A stretch of 64,000 nucleotides of DNA from Bradyrhizobium sp. AZCC 2262 (GCF_036924535.1 NZ_JAZHRT010000001.1:3038001-3102000); one strand, 5' to 3'. Counted from the first letter of the stretch, positions 1 to 9,953 are shown. Notes: generated by a model from the letters alone, not told the origin. Made by a program: numbers and translations.

Positions 1-80
1 GAGTGCTGCAAGCCGGGCCCATTCTACTTTGCATGGGGTTGTTTTCGAGATTTTGAGTCTGAGCCCCGCGGTACGCTGCT

Positions 81-1316
81 CTAGGAAGAACTGGCGGCGG
101 GCTCCGCGGGAGACGGCGCAGGGTGTTCCGCCGTGGCAATGCCGCCCTTGTAAATCCGTGCGTACCGCTTGCCGAGACTGGTCAGCACTTCGTAGCCGAT
201 GGTGCCGAAATGATGAGCGAGTTCGTCGACGGTGATGCCTTCGCCAATCAGCGTCACCATATGGCCGCGCCGCACGGCATTCTTGTCGAGATCGGTGACG
301 TCGACGGCCGTCAGGTCCATCGAAATCCGCCCTGCGATCGGGCAGCGCTTGCCGGCGACCACCACCTCGGCGCCACGGGTACCGTCATTGGCGCTGGCGG
401 CGCGGAAATAGCCGTCGGCATAGCCAGCGGAAACGATCGCTAGTCTGGTCGGACGCCGCGCCGTCCAGGTGCCGCCATAGCCAACGGTGTCGCCGCGCTC
501 GACATTGCGGATCTGCACGATGCGCGCCTTCAGTTCGACGACCGGCTGCATCGGATTGTCGGCTTCCGGCGTCGGATTGATGCCATAAAGCGCGCAGCCC
601 GGCCGTACCAGGTCGAACTGGAATTGGGCGCCCAGGAAAACGCCGGACGAATTCGCCAGCGACGCCGGCACGCCGGAGAACACGCTGGCGATTTCGCGAA
701 AAGCCGTGAGCTGCCTGGCGTTGGCGGGATTGTTGAGCAGTTCCGCGGAGGCGAGGTGGCTCATCACGAGCGTAATGCCGTGATCGCCGGCGTTGATCCG
801 CGGAATGATGCCCTGCGCCTCGGTAAGGGTCATACCCAGCCGGTTCATGCCGGTATCGATGTGAATGGCGGCGCCGCCCGACCAGCCTGAGCGGCGGCAG
901 AACACGTCCCATTCGGCGAGTTCGTTGAGGTCGCCGATCACGGGTTTGCAGTCGATCCTGGCATAGGACTCGCCGGTATTCTGGAAGAAGCCGTCGAGCA
1001 CGTAGATTGCGGCCGCGGGCGCCGCGGCGCGAACCACGCGAGCCTCATCGAGGGTGGCGACGAAAAACGTCTTGCAGCCGGCACCAGCCAGCGCCCGCGC
1101 CACCTGTTCGGCGCCGCAGCCATAGGCGTCCGCCTTGACGACACCGGCGCATTCGGCCGGTACCGCGGTCTTCTCGAGCTTGCGCCAGTTGGCCACGATG
1201 GCGTCGAGGTCGACCGTCAACACGCCGGTGGCCGTCACGAGCGCGGCCGCCTGGTTCGCCTCCGGCGAGAGCAGGGTGCCTTGCGGGATGGATTTGGGAT
1301 CGGGGGCAATGTTCAT
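81..1316 (-). CDS. alr: Alanine racemase
   Basis: PLP-dependent fold-type III enzyme that interconverts L- and D-alanine and supplies D-alanine for peptidoglycan. The 411 residues carry the PLP lysine in AGVVKADAYGCG (Lys61) and the second catalytic base in VGYGGTW (Tyr280), followed by the beta-barrel domain with GRISMDLTAVD. Length is slightly above the usual 360-390 because of an N-terminal extension of about 30 residues and an Ala/Pro/Ser-rich tail. It lies 46 bases downstream of dnaB on the same strand, so cotranscription is likely. The identification is secure; the exact start is less so. Confidence 0.95.
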   Translation of the reverse strand: MNIAPDPKSIPQGTLLSPEANQAAALVTATGVLTVDLDAIVANWRKLEKTAVPAECAGVVKADAYGCGAEQVARALAGAGCKTFFVATLDEARVVRAAAPAAAIYVLDGFFQNTGESYARIDCKPVIGDLNELAEWDVFCRRSGWSGGAAIHIDTGMNRLGMTLTEAQGIIPRINAGDHGITLVMSHLASAELLNNPANARQLTAFREIASVFSGVPASLANSSGVFLGAQFQFDLVRPGCALYGINPTPEADNPMQPVVELKARIVQIRNVERGDTVGYGGTWTARRPTRLAIVSAGYADGYFRAASANDGTRGAEVVVAGKRCPIAGRISMDLTAVDVTDLDKNAVRRGHMVTLIGEGITVDELAHHFGTIGYEVLTSLGKRYARIYKGGIATAEHPAPSPAEPAASSS

Positions 1317-1362
1317 GCCCCATTTTAGGCGGTGGAACGCGGCGGTTCAACCGCAGTTCGCC

Positions 1363-2862
<1,500 letters not shown>

Positions 2863-3168
2863 GGCGTAAGGTTATGCTCGTGATTTTTGGCGTTGCTAGC
2901 ATTTCCGCTAGGGGGGCGGCGATAAAGCGCCTGTCCCGGGCAAAGCGGAAGCAAAAGCTCGCCGCTATGCACCGTTCTTCAAAAATGTGGATGAATCCGG
3001 ATCGCGCTCGGCGTGAAGCTTGACGGGCTTTCGGCCCAAATTGGGCGGTGCGGGCGCTTCTTCCGCGAAATGCCGGGTAAAATCTTAGGAGAGCCTGAAC
3101 CTTACCATGACTTGGACAGACCAATCCGAACGCGGGGAGACAATTTCGAGTCGCGTCTTAAGCGTTGA
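2863..3168. other. Intergenic region upstream of dnaB
   Basis: About 300 bases between dnaB and the small minus-strand ORF that ends at 3169. It presumably holds the dnaB promoter. I see no convincing ORF, tRNA or repeat, and no sigma-70 promoter I would defend. Confidence 0.4.
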
Positions 3169-3294
3169 TCAAACCAGGATCAGGTAGATGAACGCGAACA
3201 CGGCGGCGCCCACCCCGATTGCGATCAAGGCGTAGTCGATCCTGATGTCGGAATCGAACGGCGCTGGGTAGGTCGGTTGGCTCATGGCGGACAT
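3169..3294 (-). CDS. Putative 41-residue single-pass membrane protein
   Basis: A short ORF starting at 3294 (ATG; an in-frame ATG at 3285 gives 38 residues). The N-terminal half is polar (MSAMSQPTYPAPFDSD), followed by one hydrophobic helix (YALIAIGVGAAVFAFIYLIL) running to the last residue, the arrangement of a tail-anchored or single-pass inner-membrane miniprotein. No strong Shine-Dalgarno is visible upstream. I do not recognise the family. Evidence is the tidy polar-then-hydrophobic layout and high-GC codon use; function unknown. Confidence 0.5.
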   Translation of the reverse strand: MSAMSQPTYPAPFDSDIRIDYALIAIGVGAAVFAFIYLILV

Positions 3295-3436
3295 GTACGA
3301 CGGGCCGCCGGGGGCTTTTGTGAAGTAGATCACATCGGCTGTGATTTTCTTCGCTGCAGAATGGGTTGGTTACGAAATCGGGAACGGGCCGGCGATTTTC
3401 GAGTTGCCAGCTTGTATCGGACCGGAAGGACAGGCG

Positions 3437-3643
3437 ATGGGTCAGCAAATCCAGGGATGGCGATCGGCAAGCGCGCAGCGTTTGTGGCTGTCGGTGCTGA
3501 TCGACACGATGGAAGCGATTTCGCGCCCGGAACTGCGTGCCGTACCTTGTGACGACCAGTTGCTTACCAAGGTGCGCGCCCAACTCGTCCGTCCGGCGTT
3601 GGTTCGTACGCCTTATGCCTCGACGTACAGCCTGCGGAACTGA
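3437..3643 (+). CDS. Small hypothetical protein (68 aa)
   Basis: ATG at 3437 is preceded by GGAAGGA with about eight bases of spacing, a good ribosome binding site; an in-frame ATG at 3341 lacks one. The predicted protein is basic and soluble, with no signal peptide or membrane segment. It contains QRLWLSVLIDTMEAISRPEL and ends in YASTYSLRN. It is convergent with cfa, whose stop lies 22 bases downstream. From memory it resembles short unnamed Bradyrhizobium proteins, but I can assign no domain. Confidence 0.5.
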   Translation: MGQQIQGWRSASAQRLWLSVLIDTMEAISRPELRAVPCDDQLLTKVRAQLVRPALVRTPYASTYSLRN

Positions 3644-3664
3644 CGCCCCCCACGATTGGCTGGC

Positions 3665-4915
3665 CTATTCGCCCGCCAGCTGCAGCCGCGGCTGTTTTCC
3701 GAGTTCCATTCCGCGCAGCCTTGCTTCTTCCCGGGTAATGTAATCCCGCGTCATGGGCACAATCCCCTGGCGCTTGGTGAGCTGGATCTGGAAGTTCATC
3801 AGGTTTTGCTTCCGGAACGACATTTCCGAAGCCGCCAGGTAAAATTCCCACATGCGGGCAAAACGCTCGTCATAGAGGCGCACCGCCTCTTCGCGCCGCG
3901 CCATGAAGCGGTCGCGCCAGGCCTTCAGCGTTTCGGCATAATGCAGCCGCAGGATTTCGATGTCGCAGACCAGCAGGCCCGCTTTCTCGATCGCGGGAAT
4001 GACCTCGGACACGGCGGGGATATAGCCGCCCGGGAAGATGTATTTCGTGATCCAGGGGCTCGTCACATCGGGGCCCGTGGAACGGCCGATCGAGTGCAGC
4101 ACCATGACGCCATCGTCGCTGAGAAGCTCGGCGCAGCGCCGGAAATAGGTTTCATAGAAGTCGATGCCGACATGTTCGAACATGCCGACCGACACGATCC
4201 GGTCGAACGGACCGGCAATATCGCGGTAATCGCTCGGCAGGAATCTTGCCGACTCTGTCAGGTTCTTTTCGGCGGCGCGGGCATTCGAGGACAGCAATTG
4301 TTCGGACGACAGCGTGATGCCGGTGACGTCGGCGCCGGTCATTTCGGCGAGATAGATGCCAAGGCCGCCCCAGCCGGAGCCGATGTCGAGCACACGGTTG
4401 CCGCGCCCGATCAGGAGCTTGGCGGCTAGGTGGCGTTTCTTGGCGAGCTGGGCATCGTCGAGCGTTGCATCCGGCGTTTCGAAATAGGCGCAACTATATT
4501 GCTTGTCGGCGTCGAGGAAGAGGGAATAGAGCCGCCCATCGAGGTCGTAATGGTGGGCGACATTGTTTTTCGCCCGGCCGCGCCAGTTGAATTGCCTGGC
4601 GTGCCGTCCGAAGTAGCGCAGCCACCACTGCAGCTTGGCCCAGTGCGGCACCATTTCGGGCTGATCGAGCACGATCCCCAGCACGTCCGCGATGGTGCCG
4701 TTCTCGACCACGAACGTGCCGTCCATATAGGCTTCGCCGAGGGCGAGCTCGGGATTGAGGAGAATACGGCGCTGTGTTCGTTGGGTAAGGAACCGCGCCG
4801 ACACCGATGGGCCGGTTCCGTCCCCGCAGGTAAACGTTCCCCCGCTCGCGGTCGTGAAGGTCATCGTGCCGCGGCGAATGAACTGGCTCAGGAAATAACG
4901 CAACAACCGATCCAT
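3665..4915 (-). CDS. cfa: Cyclopropane-fatty-acyl-phospholipid synthase family protein
   Basis: SAM-dependent enzyme that methylenates cis double bonds of membrane phospholipid acyl chains. The 416 residues have the N-terminal lipid-binding region, the family phrase NVAHHYDLDGRLYSLFLD around residues 118-135, and the SAM-binding motif VLDIGSGWGG at residues 175-184. IVSVGMFEHVG and the C-terminal YETLKAWRDRF-type segment follow. Full length. The AT-richer stretch upstream (4916-5173) is shared with the divergent cytochrome-like gene and probably carries both promoters. The identification is firm at family level. Confidence 0.92.
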   Translation of the reverse strand: MDRLLRYFLSQFIRRGTMTFTTASGGTFTCGDGTGPSVSARFLTQRTQRRILLNPELALGEAYMDGTFVVENGTIADVLGIVLDQPEMVPHWAKLQWWLRYFGRHARQFNWRGRAKNNVAHHYDLDGRLYSLFLDADKQYSCAYFETPDATLDDAQLAKKRHLAAKLLIGRGNRVLDIGSGWGGLGIYLAEMTGADVTGITLSSEQLLSSNARAAEKNLTESARFLPSDYRDIAGPFDRIVSVGMFEHVGIDFYETYFRRCAELLSDDGVMVLHSIGRSTGPDVTSPWITKYIFPGGYIPAVSEVIPAIEKAGLLVCDIEILRLHYAETLKAWRDRFMARREEAVRLYDERFARMWEFYLAASEMSFRKQNLMNFQIQLTKRQGIVPMTRDYITREEARLRGMELGKQPRLQLAGE

Positions 4916-5173
4916 CCAAGCACCAATGGAACGCGACAGCTACCCCCTTCACACCCGGAAGGATTAGTTCCAGGAGTGTCTCAAATGTATCATAAGTACG
5001 ATGATGCCGTGGCGCTAGTGCGTTGGAGTCAAAGTGGATATTCACAAATGCCGCACTCACGCAGATGCGTAATAAGTGCGCTTCCATTCGCGTCACAATC
5101 GGCTAAAAGGTGACCCCGCCGCCGGCCACTTCATGCGATGCCGGCAGCGATTCGACGTCTGGAGAGGCAGGGA

Positions 5174-6232
5174 ATGTTGAGCCGAGCGCTCAGTCTAGCG
5201 ACGGTGACGCTCCTGATCGGCGGCCTCACAGCAGGCGCGGCGCGGGCGGTGGAGAATCTCGACGCCGGCAAGAGTCCTTCCCAGATATTCTCGAACACGT
5301 GCAGCGCGTGCCACAAGAGCCCGCGTGGCCTGTTGAAGAGCGTGTCGGCTTCGTCATTGCCGGGTTTTCTGCGCCAGCACTATACGACTGGCACCGACAT
5401 GGCCTCGGTGCTCTCTTCCTACCTGGTATCCAACGGCGCTGCCGACCCCCGGTATCAGAGCAAGGATCAGCCGAAGAAGGACGCCAAGCAGGACGGAAGG
5501 CCAGATCAGCCCGACCGGTTCGGTCGCCGGCAGCCAACGGCCGCTCCTGCGCAGGAGGCTTCCCGGCCGGACGCCGACGGAACTGCGCCGCAAGGCGAGG
5601 GCGCGCGCCCGGGCCGCGATGCGAAGCGGCTCGCACGGCCGCACGCGGCGCCCGAAGGGCAGGCTCCGGTGCAGGCCGCTACCGACAGCAAATCGGGCGC
5701 CAGGCAGAAGCAGGGCCGACGCAGCAAGCCCGTAGTTGAAGAACCACCGAAAACTGAGCAGCCGGCCCCCGGTGATGCCGCGAACGAAGATGCGTCGCGA
5801 GATGCCGCCAAGGCTGAAACTGCCGCGACAGATTCTAGCAAGACCGATCCTGCCAAGACCGATCCTGCCAAGACTGATCCTGCGAAGACTGATCCTGCGA
5901 AGACTGACGCGATCAGGACCGATGGCGACAAGCCGGCCGGTGAAGCGGCGAAGCCCGAAAGCGAGTCGGACAAGCAGGCACGCGAGAGCAAATCCGAGAC
6001 CGCCAAGGTCGATGCTCCCAAGGAGAACATCGGCAGCGAACCCAATCCGCTCCGGCCTGATCCGGTGCCGCCGGTTACCCCAGCGCCGCCAGCTTCCGCA
6101 GCGACCGCGCCTGACCCGTCCGCGAGCCCATCGGCAACGACACCGGCGACGCCACCGCCGGTGACGGCTACAGCGCCCGCAGCGCAGCCGACTGTGCCCG
6201 CCGGCCCGCCCGCGCCGCCCATCTCGCGATAA
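5174..6232 (+). CDS. Secreted c-type cytochrome-like protein with long low-complexity tail
   Basis: ATG at 5174 follows GGAGAGGCAGGGA and begins a signal peptide (MLSRALSLATVTLLIGGLTAGAA); the in-frame ATG 12 codons earlier has no such signal. The exported N-terminal part has one haem-attachment site, CSACH, about 38 residues into the mature region. From about residue 100 to the end (352 residues) the protein is disordered, rich in Pro, Ala, Lys, Asp and Thr, with four and a half copies of KTDPA. The small haem domain lacks an obvious distal methionine, so a redox role is inferred only. The tail could bind the wall or membrane. Divergent from cfa. Confidence 0.75.
   Translation: MLSRALSLATVTLLIGGLTAGAARAVENLDAGKSPSQIFSNTCSACHKSPRGLLKSVSASSLPGFLRQHYTTGTDMASVLSSYLVSNGAADPRYQSKDQPKKDAKQDGRPDQPDRFGRRQPTAAPAQEASRPDADGTAPQGEGARPGRDAKRLARPHAAPEGQAPVQAATDSKSGARQKQGRRSKPVVEEPPKTEQPAPGDAANEDASRDAAKAETAATDSSKTDPAKTDPAKTDPAKTDPAKTDAIRTDGDKPAGEAAKPESESDKQARESKSETAKVDAPKENIGSEPNPLRPDPVPPVTPAPPASAATAPDPSASPSATTPATPPPVTATAPAAQPTVPAGPPAPPISR
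5840..5911 (+). repeat. 15-bp in-frame tandem repeat (KTDPA units)
   Basis: Four full copies of AAGACYGATCCTGCS start at 5840, 5855, 5870 and 5885, with a partial fifth copy from 5900. The unit is a multiple of three, so copy-number change would lengthen or shorten the disordered tail of the cytochrome-like protein without shifting frame. Confidence 0.9.
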
Positions 6233-6276
6233 GACCTTCAGATTCCCGAATGCCGTCGGTGGCGTCGCTTGACCAG

Positions 6277-6297
6277 CTCTAGAGTGTTACTCTAGAG
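6277..6297. promoter_or_regulatory. Palindromic operator upstream of the TetR-thioesterase pair
   Basis: A perfect inverted repeat, CTCTAGAGT-GTT-ACTCTAGAG (9-3-9), lies just downstream of a TTGACC -35-like hexamer (6269-6274) and about 45 bases before the TetR start. Its position inside the probable promoter fits autorepression by the adjacent TetR protein. Binding is inferred. Confidence 0.65.
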
Positions 6298-6341
6298 TGA
6301 AAGTCTAGCAAAAGGATCCAGTAAGTCGAAGGACCTGACGA

Positions 6342-6947
6342 GTGACCACGGCGCGCGAGGATCTGCTGGCGGCGGGATTGGCGGTGTTCGACCGCGACGG
6401 TTTTGAGGGCGCCACAGTGGCCGCCATCAGAACCCGTGCGCGAGCGTCCAATGGCAGCTTCTTCCATTTTTTCGGATCGAAGAAGGAGTTGGCCGGTACG
6501 CTGTTCCTGGAAATTCTCGCCCGTTACCACGCCGCCGTCATCGCGGCGGTCGATGAACCCTGCGGGGCGCGGGAAGGCGTGGCGCGGCTGATCCGCGCGC
6601 ATCTCGGATGGGTAGTCAACTCCAGGCGCGAGGCGCGCTATCTGTTCGAAATTTCCCGCAGCGAATGGACCGAGGAGATCCGCGGCGCGCAGCGCGCGCA
6701 AAATTCGCGCCTGGCGGAAGCCGTCGAGCGATGGCGCACGCCGCTCGTCGCACGCGGCGAATTGCTCCCGATGACTTCGTCGGTGTTCTTCAGCCAGATC
6801 ATCGGACCGGCGCAGATTTTCTGCCGCGCTTGGCTGTCCGGCCGCGACCGCGCCGATCCAGGAGAGCAGGCCGACATCCTGATCGCCTGCGCCATCCGCG
6901 CGGTGGTCGCGCCCGATGCCATCCACAAACCGGGAGAAACTGTATGA
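6342..6947 (+). CDS. TetR/AcrR family transcriptional regulator
   Basis: A 201-residue one-component repressor. The N-terminal TetR helix-turn-helix reads LAVFDRDGFEGATVAAIRTR then ARASNGSFFHFFGSKKEL (about residues 12-50); the C-terminal ligand domain has no recognisable effector signature. The start is a non-ATG codon giving TTAREDLLAAG. The stop overlaps the ATG of the thioesterase gene (ATGA at 6944-6947), so the two are translationally coupled. The 9-3-9 palindrome at 6277-6297 is its likely operator. Ligand unknown; the partner suggests an acyl-CoA. Confidence 0.88.
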   Translation: MTTAREDLLAAGLAVFDRDGFEGATVAAIRTRARASNGSFFHFFGSKKELAGTLFLEILARYHAAVIAAVDEPCGAREGVARLIRAHLGWVVNSRREARYLFEISRSEWTEEIRGAQRAQNSRLAEAVERWRTPLVARGELLPMTSSVFFSQIIGPAQIFCRAWLSGRDRADPGEQADILIACAIRAVVAPDAIHKPGETV

Positions 6948-7408
6948 GTGCGAACAACGATCCCGACTTCGCGCCGATCGCGACCCGTATCCGCGACAAT
7001 GTCGGCCGCCAAGGCTTCATGACTCATATCGGGGCGGAGCTGTCCGAGCTGACGCGCGGCACGTGCACGCTTGCGGTCGACCGCCGGCCGGAACTGTTGC
7101 AGCAGCACGGCCTGTTCCACGGCGGCGTCACCGCCTTCCTGGTCGATAACGCCACCACGGTTGCGGCCGCGACATCGCGGGGGCAGTCGGCGCTGACGGC
7201 GGAATACAAATTGAACCTGCTGTCGCCGGCGACCGGCGAGCGCCTGATCTGCCGGGCGCGCGTCATCAAGTCCGGACGTCAGGTCGCCGTGGTTGCGGCC
7301 GACGTGTTCTGCGTGATCGACGGCAAAGAGAAGCACACCGCGACCGCGTTGGCGTCGATTGCCATGCTCGACGAAAAAGCGGCTGCCAGAATCCCAAGCC
7401 CGGCCTGA
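6944..7408 (+). CDS. PaaI-type hotdog-fold thioesterase
   Basis: A 154-residue hotdog-fold protein of the PaaI/4HBT class, which hydrolyses acyl-CoA or aryl-CoA thioesters. The diagnostic stretch GLFHGGVTAFLVDNATTVAA holds the HGG motif and the acidic residue used in catalysis. A second conserved segment, LTAEYKLNLLSPATGE, follows. ATG at 6944 overlaps the upstream TetR stop, so expression should follow the regulator. Substrate is not evident from sequence. The gene ends inside a strong hairpin shared with convergent rplI. Confidence 0.88.
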   Translation: MSANNDPDFAPIATRIRDNVGRQGFMTHIGAELSELTRGTCTLAVDRRPELLQQHGLFHGGVTAFLVDNATTVAAATSRGQSALTAEYKLNLLSPATGERLICRARVIKSGRQVAVVAADVFCVIDGKEKHTATALASIAMLDEKAAARIPSPA

Positions 7409-7421
7409 AGGGGCCGGGCTT
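7396..7421. terminator. Hairpin between convergent thioesterase and rplI genes
   Basis: AAGCCCGGCC (7396-7405) and GGCCGGGCTT (7412-7421) form a perfect 10-bp stem with a 6-base loop containing the thioesterase stop codon. There is no U-tract on either side, so it is either a weak bidirectional terminator or an mRNA 3'-end stabiliser. Confidence 0.5.
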
Positions 7422-7449
7422 GAAACTCATCACGGCGCGATAAGGCGCG

Positions 7450-8049
7450 TTACTTCTCGGTCGAAGCGGGCGCCGGCGCCTCGTCGTCGTGCTGGGCTTC
7501 CGGATCGAAGAACTCGCCGGCTGCGGCGAGCGCCTCGGCGGCGGCGTCCTGGTCTTCCTGACGGGTCGAGATGTCCTCGCCGCGGTTGATGCGCTCGGCC
7601 TCCTCGGCGCTGCGCGCCACGGTGACGCTGACGCTGACTTCGACTTCCGGATGCACGGCGATGGCGATCTCGTGCTTGCCGATGGTCTTGATCGGCGCAT
7701 CGAGCAGGACCTGGCTGCGGCTGATGGTGACGCCGTCGGCCTCGAAGGAAGCGATGATGTCGCGCACGCTGACCGAGCCAAACAACTGGCCGGTCTCGGA
7801 AGCCTGACGCAGCACGACCACGTTGCGGCCGTTGATCTTCTCCGCGACCTTGGTCGCTTCGCCCTTGGCCTTGAGGTTGTTGGCCTCGAGCTCGGCCTTC
7901 ATGCCGTCGAACTTGGCGCGGTTATCGGCGGTGGCGCGCAGCGCCTTGCCGCGCTTAAGCAGAAAGTTGCGAGCAAACCCGTCCTTGACGCGGACGACTT
8001 CGCCCATCTGACCGAGCTTGGCGACGCGTTCCAGCAAGATGACTTCCAT
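7450..8049 (-). CDS. rplI: 50S ribosomal protein L9
   Basis: The 199 residues start [16 protein letters not shown], the classic L9 N-terminal domain with the 23S rRNA-binding signature [22 protein letters not shown]. The central helix and C-terminal domain ([23 protein letters not shown]) follow, with an acidic Glu/Asp/Ala tail typical of Bradyrhizobium L9. ATG at 8049 has AAGGAG nine bases upstream; reading through the preceding DNA is not warranted. It is the distal ribosomal gene of the minus-strand rpsF-rpsR-DUF2232-rplI group. Confidence 0.97.
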   Translation of the reverse strand: MEVILLERVAKLGQMGEVVRVKDGFARNFLLKRGKALRATADNRAKFDGMKAELEANNLKAKGEATKVAEKINGRNVVVLRQASETGQLFGSVSVRDIIASFEADGVTISRSQVLLDAPIKTIGKHEIAIAVHPEVEVSVSVTVARSAEEAERINRGEDISTRQEDQDAAAEALAAAGEFFDPEAQHDDEAPAPASTEK

Positions 8050-8099
8050 TTTCGTTCTCCTTTTGAGTGTTCGTATTCGATTGGGTGGATGTTGCAGTT

Positions 8100-9047
8100 T
8101 CAGGATGCGGGCAGGGGTGGAGGCTTGCCGCGCAGATAGCGCTGGCGAAGTCCGAACACGGCGTCGGCCAGTCCGAGCGCGATCATCGCGACCCCGGGCC
8201 AGATCAGAAAGATCGTGATGAGGTAGGTGCAGCTCAGCCACAGGGCTCGGCTCTTCACCGCCGACGTCAGCGTATGCAGGACGGCAAATCCCGTCAGTGC
8301 GTAGGCCATCAGCAGCGCGCCGACGGTAATCCTCGCGACGAGGGCAAGCAGCCCTCCGGTAAAACAGAATGCAATGGCGACGCACAGGGCAACGAGCGTC
8401 ATCGGCGGCAGGGTCGTGGCCTTCAGGTCGGGCCATGGGCGCTTGAGCCGGCCGGAGGTGGCAGTGATCTTGGCCGCAAGCCACAGATTGATCGTCAGCA
8501 TGACCAGCGGCCCGATGACGATCGCGGCCGGCGCCAATGTTGCCGCGGTGTCGATCACGCGCTCGTCGGCCTCAATTCGTTGCATTGCAAAGACCCTGCT
8601 CACGCCGCGCTTCAGGGCTGCCGTGATCGCGTCCGGATCGGTGGTGAATGCGAACAGCGTCGTAAGCGTAATGAGTACGGCGAAGCCTGCGATCCACAGC
8701 AGGATGCGACCGACCGGATACCATTCCATCGAGGGCGGCGCTTGTTCCGAGCCGTCGTTTACAGGCCGGCCCAGCATTGCAAGGTGGCCGAGCCACCACG
8801 CAGGAACCGCCACGCTAAGGGCATAGGCGATGCAATGCTGCAGGCCGAAGATCGCGCCAATGCTGACGGCAGCGGCGATGCCGCCAACCGTGGCACTGAG
8901 GGGCCCCCATCCCATCGCCGCGACCATGAGGGGCATCGACGCCAAATAGAGCAACAACGCTGAAATCAGCGCGCGCGAAATCACGGACGCGAACATCAGG
9001 CCCGATGCAGCGCCGGCAGCGATACCAATGAGGACGATCGCGATCAT
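8100..9047 (-). CDS. DUF2232 multi-pass membrane protein
   Basis: About 315 hydrophobic residues with some eight predicted membrane helices. DUF2232 proteins sit between rpsR and rplI in many alphaproteobacteria and Firmicutes; their role is unknown, with links to the membrane or sporulation in Bacillus relatives. I place the start at 9047 ([16 protein letters not shown]), which begins directly with the first helix; an upstream ATG at 9098 adds 17 polar residues. It follows a strong terminator after rpsR, so it may depend on read-through or its own promoter. Confidence 0.82.
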   Translation of the reverse strand: MIAIVLIGIAAGAASGLMFASVISRALISALLLYLASMPLMVAAMGWGPLSATVGGIAAAVSIGAIFGLQHCIAYALSVAVPAWWLGHLAMLGRPVNDGSEQAPPSMEWYPVGRILLWIAGFAVLITLTTLFAFTTDPDAITAALKRGVSRVFAMQRIEADERVIDTAATLAPAAIVIGPLVMLTINLWLAAKITATSGRLKRPWPDLKATTLPPMTLVALCVAIAFCFTGGLLALVARITVGALLMAYALTGFAVLHTLTSAVKSRALWLSCTYLITIFLIWPGVAMIALGLADAVFGLRQRYLRGKPPPLPAS

Positions 9048-9130
9048 CAGCTGTCCCGCCCCTTTCGAGCGGTTAGAGGTCGTCTCGACCCCAACCATCG
9101 GCGACCGGACGACCCGGAAGCCTTATGAAT

Positions 9131-9166
9131 AATTTGGTCCGCGGCGCGAACGCCGCGGACCAAATT
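9131..9166 (-). terminator. Stable UUCG-loop hairpin after rpsR
   Basis: On the minus strand AATTTGGTCCGCGGCG pairs perfectly with CGCCGCGGACCAAATT (16 bp) around a TTCG tetraloop, beginning three bases after the rpsR stop. A short T/A run follows. It would lower transcription into the DUF2232 and rplI genes or protect the rpsF-rpsR mRNA 3' end. Confidence 0.8.
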
Positions 9167-9169
9167 GTC

Positions 9170-9409
9170 TTAGCGAATGACGTAGGGCAGCAGGCCGAGG
9201 AAACGCGAGCGCTTGATGGCGCGCGCGAGTTCACGCTGCTTCTTGGCGGAGACGGCGGTGATGCGGCTCGGCACGATCTTGCCGCGCTCGGAGACGTAAC
9301 GCATCAACAGCTTGGAATCCTTGTAGTCGATCTTCGGCGCATTCGGACCCGTGAACGGGCAGGTCTTGCGGCGACGGAAAAACGGACGGCGTGCACCAGC
9401 TTCAGCCAT
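9170..9409 (-). CDS. rpsR: 30S ribosomal protein S18
   Basis: A 79-residue basic protein with the S18 core ([10 protein letters not shown] near the N-terminus, [27 protein letters not shown], and [15 protein letters not shown] at the C-terminus). S18 pairs with S6 on the 30S platform. It is the second gene of the group, five bases after rpsF. Length is normal. Confidence 0.97.
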   Translation of the reverse strand: MAEAGARRPFFRRRKTCPFTGPNAPKIDYKDSKLLMRYVSERGKIVPSRITAVSAKKQRELARAIKRSRFLGLLPYVIR

Positions 9410-9414
9410 GATTC

Positions 9415-9888
9415 TTACTCCTCTTCCGTCGCTTCAACGGCGTCTTCGCGCGGACGGCGCGGACCACGGTCGCCGCGGAAGCCACCGCCTTCACGATCGC
9501 CACGGAAACCGCCTTCGCGGTCGCCACGGAAGCCGCCGCCGCGATCGTCGCGCTCGCGGTCACGATCGGCCTTGCGCATCATCGCCGAGGGACCTTCCTC
9601 GTGCTCTTCGACGCGGACGGTGAGATAGCGGATGACGTCTTCAGAGATCCGCTCCTGCCGCTCGATCTCGGTGACCGCAGCGGAGGGCGCATCGATGTTC
9701 ATCAGCACGAAGTGTGCCTTGCGATTCTTGTTCATGCGGTAGGTGAGCGAACGCACGCCCCAGTTCTCGGTCTTGGTGATCTTGCCGCCGAGCCCTTCGA
9801 CGATGCCCGTCATCTGGGTGGTCAGCTCTTCGACCTGCTGGGTGCTCGCATCCTGACGCGCGAGAAAAACATGCTCATAAAGAGGCAT
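9415..9888 (-). CDS. rpsF: 30S ribosomal protein S6
   Basis: A 157-residue S6. The N-terminal 100 residues are the canonical domain ([15 protein letters not shown], then the [20 protein letters not shown] segment). The C-terminal extension is unusual: after [11 protein letters not shown] it becomes an Arg/Gly-rich tail with three related copies of GGFRGDRE ending in PRRPRED and an acidic end. The RGG-like tail suggests an extra RNA contact. The ribosome binding site GGAAAGGAC lies inside a leader stem (9893-9953), consistent with the S6:S18 feedback known in other bacteria. Confidence 0.96.
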   Translation of the reverse strand: MPLYEHVFLARQDASTQQVEELTTQMTGIVEGLGGKITKTENWGVRSLTYRMNKNRKAHFVLMNIDAPSAAVTEIERQERISEDVIRYLTVRVEEHEEGPSAMMRKADRDRERDDRGGGFRGDREGGFRGDREGGGFRGDRGPRRPREDAVEATEEE

Positions 9889-9892
9889 GGGT

Positions 9893-9953
9893 GTCCTTTC
9901 CTGGTGTTGGCGCGGTTCCCGGCGGCAAGCCCTTCGAGACCTCCGGAAAGGAC
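9893..9953 (-). promoter_or_regulatory. rpsF leader stem sequestering the ribosome binding site
   Basis: In the minus-strand transcript GTCCTTTCC (9953 to 9945) is complementary to GGAAAGGAC (9901 to 9893), a 9-bp stem closing a loop of 43 bases. The downstream arm contains the Shine-Dalgarno and ends four bases before the rpsF ATG, so pairing should block initiation. A role in autoregulation by S6:S18 is inferred from that known system. Confidence 0.55.

Noticed and set aside
7450..8484. A longer reading that joins L9 to an upstream Pro/Arg-rich extension
   Set aside because: The canonical L9 start at 8049 has AAGGAG, and the extension is antisense to the DUF2232 region without protein character.
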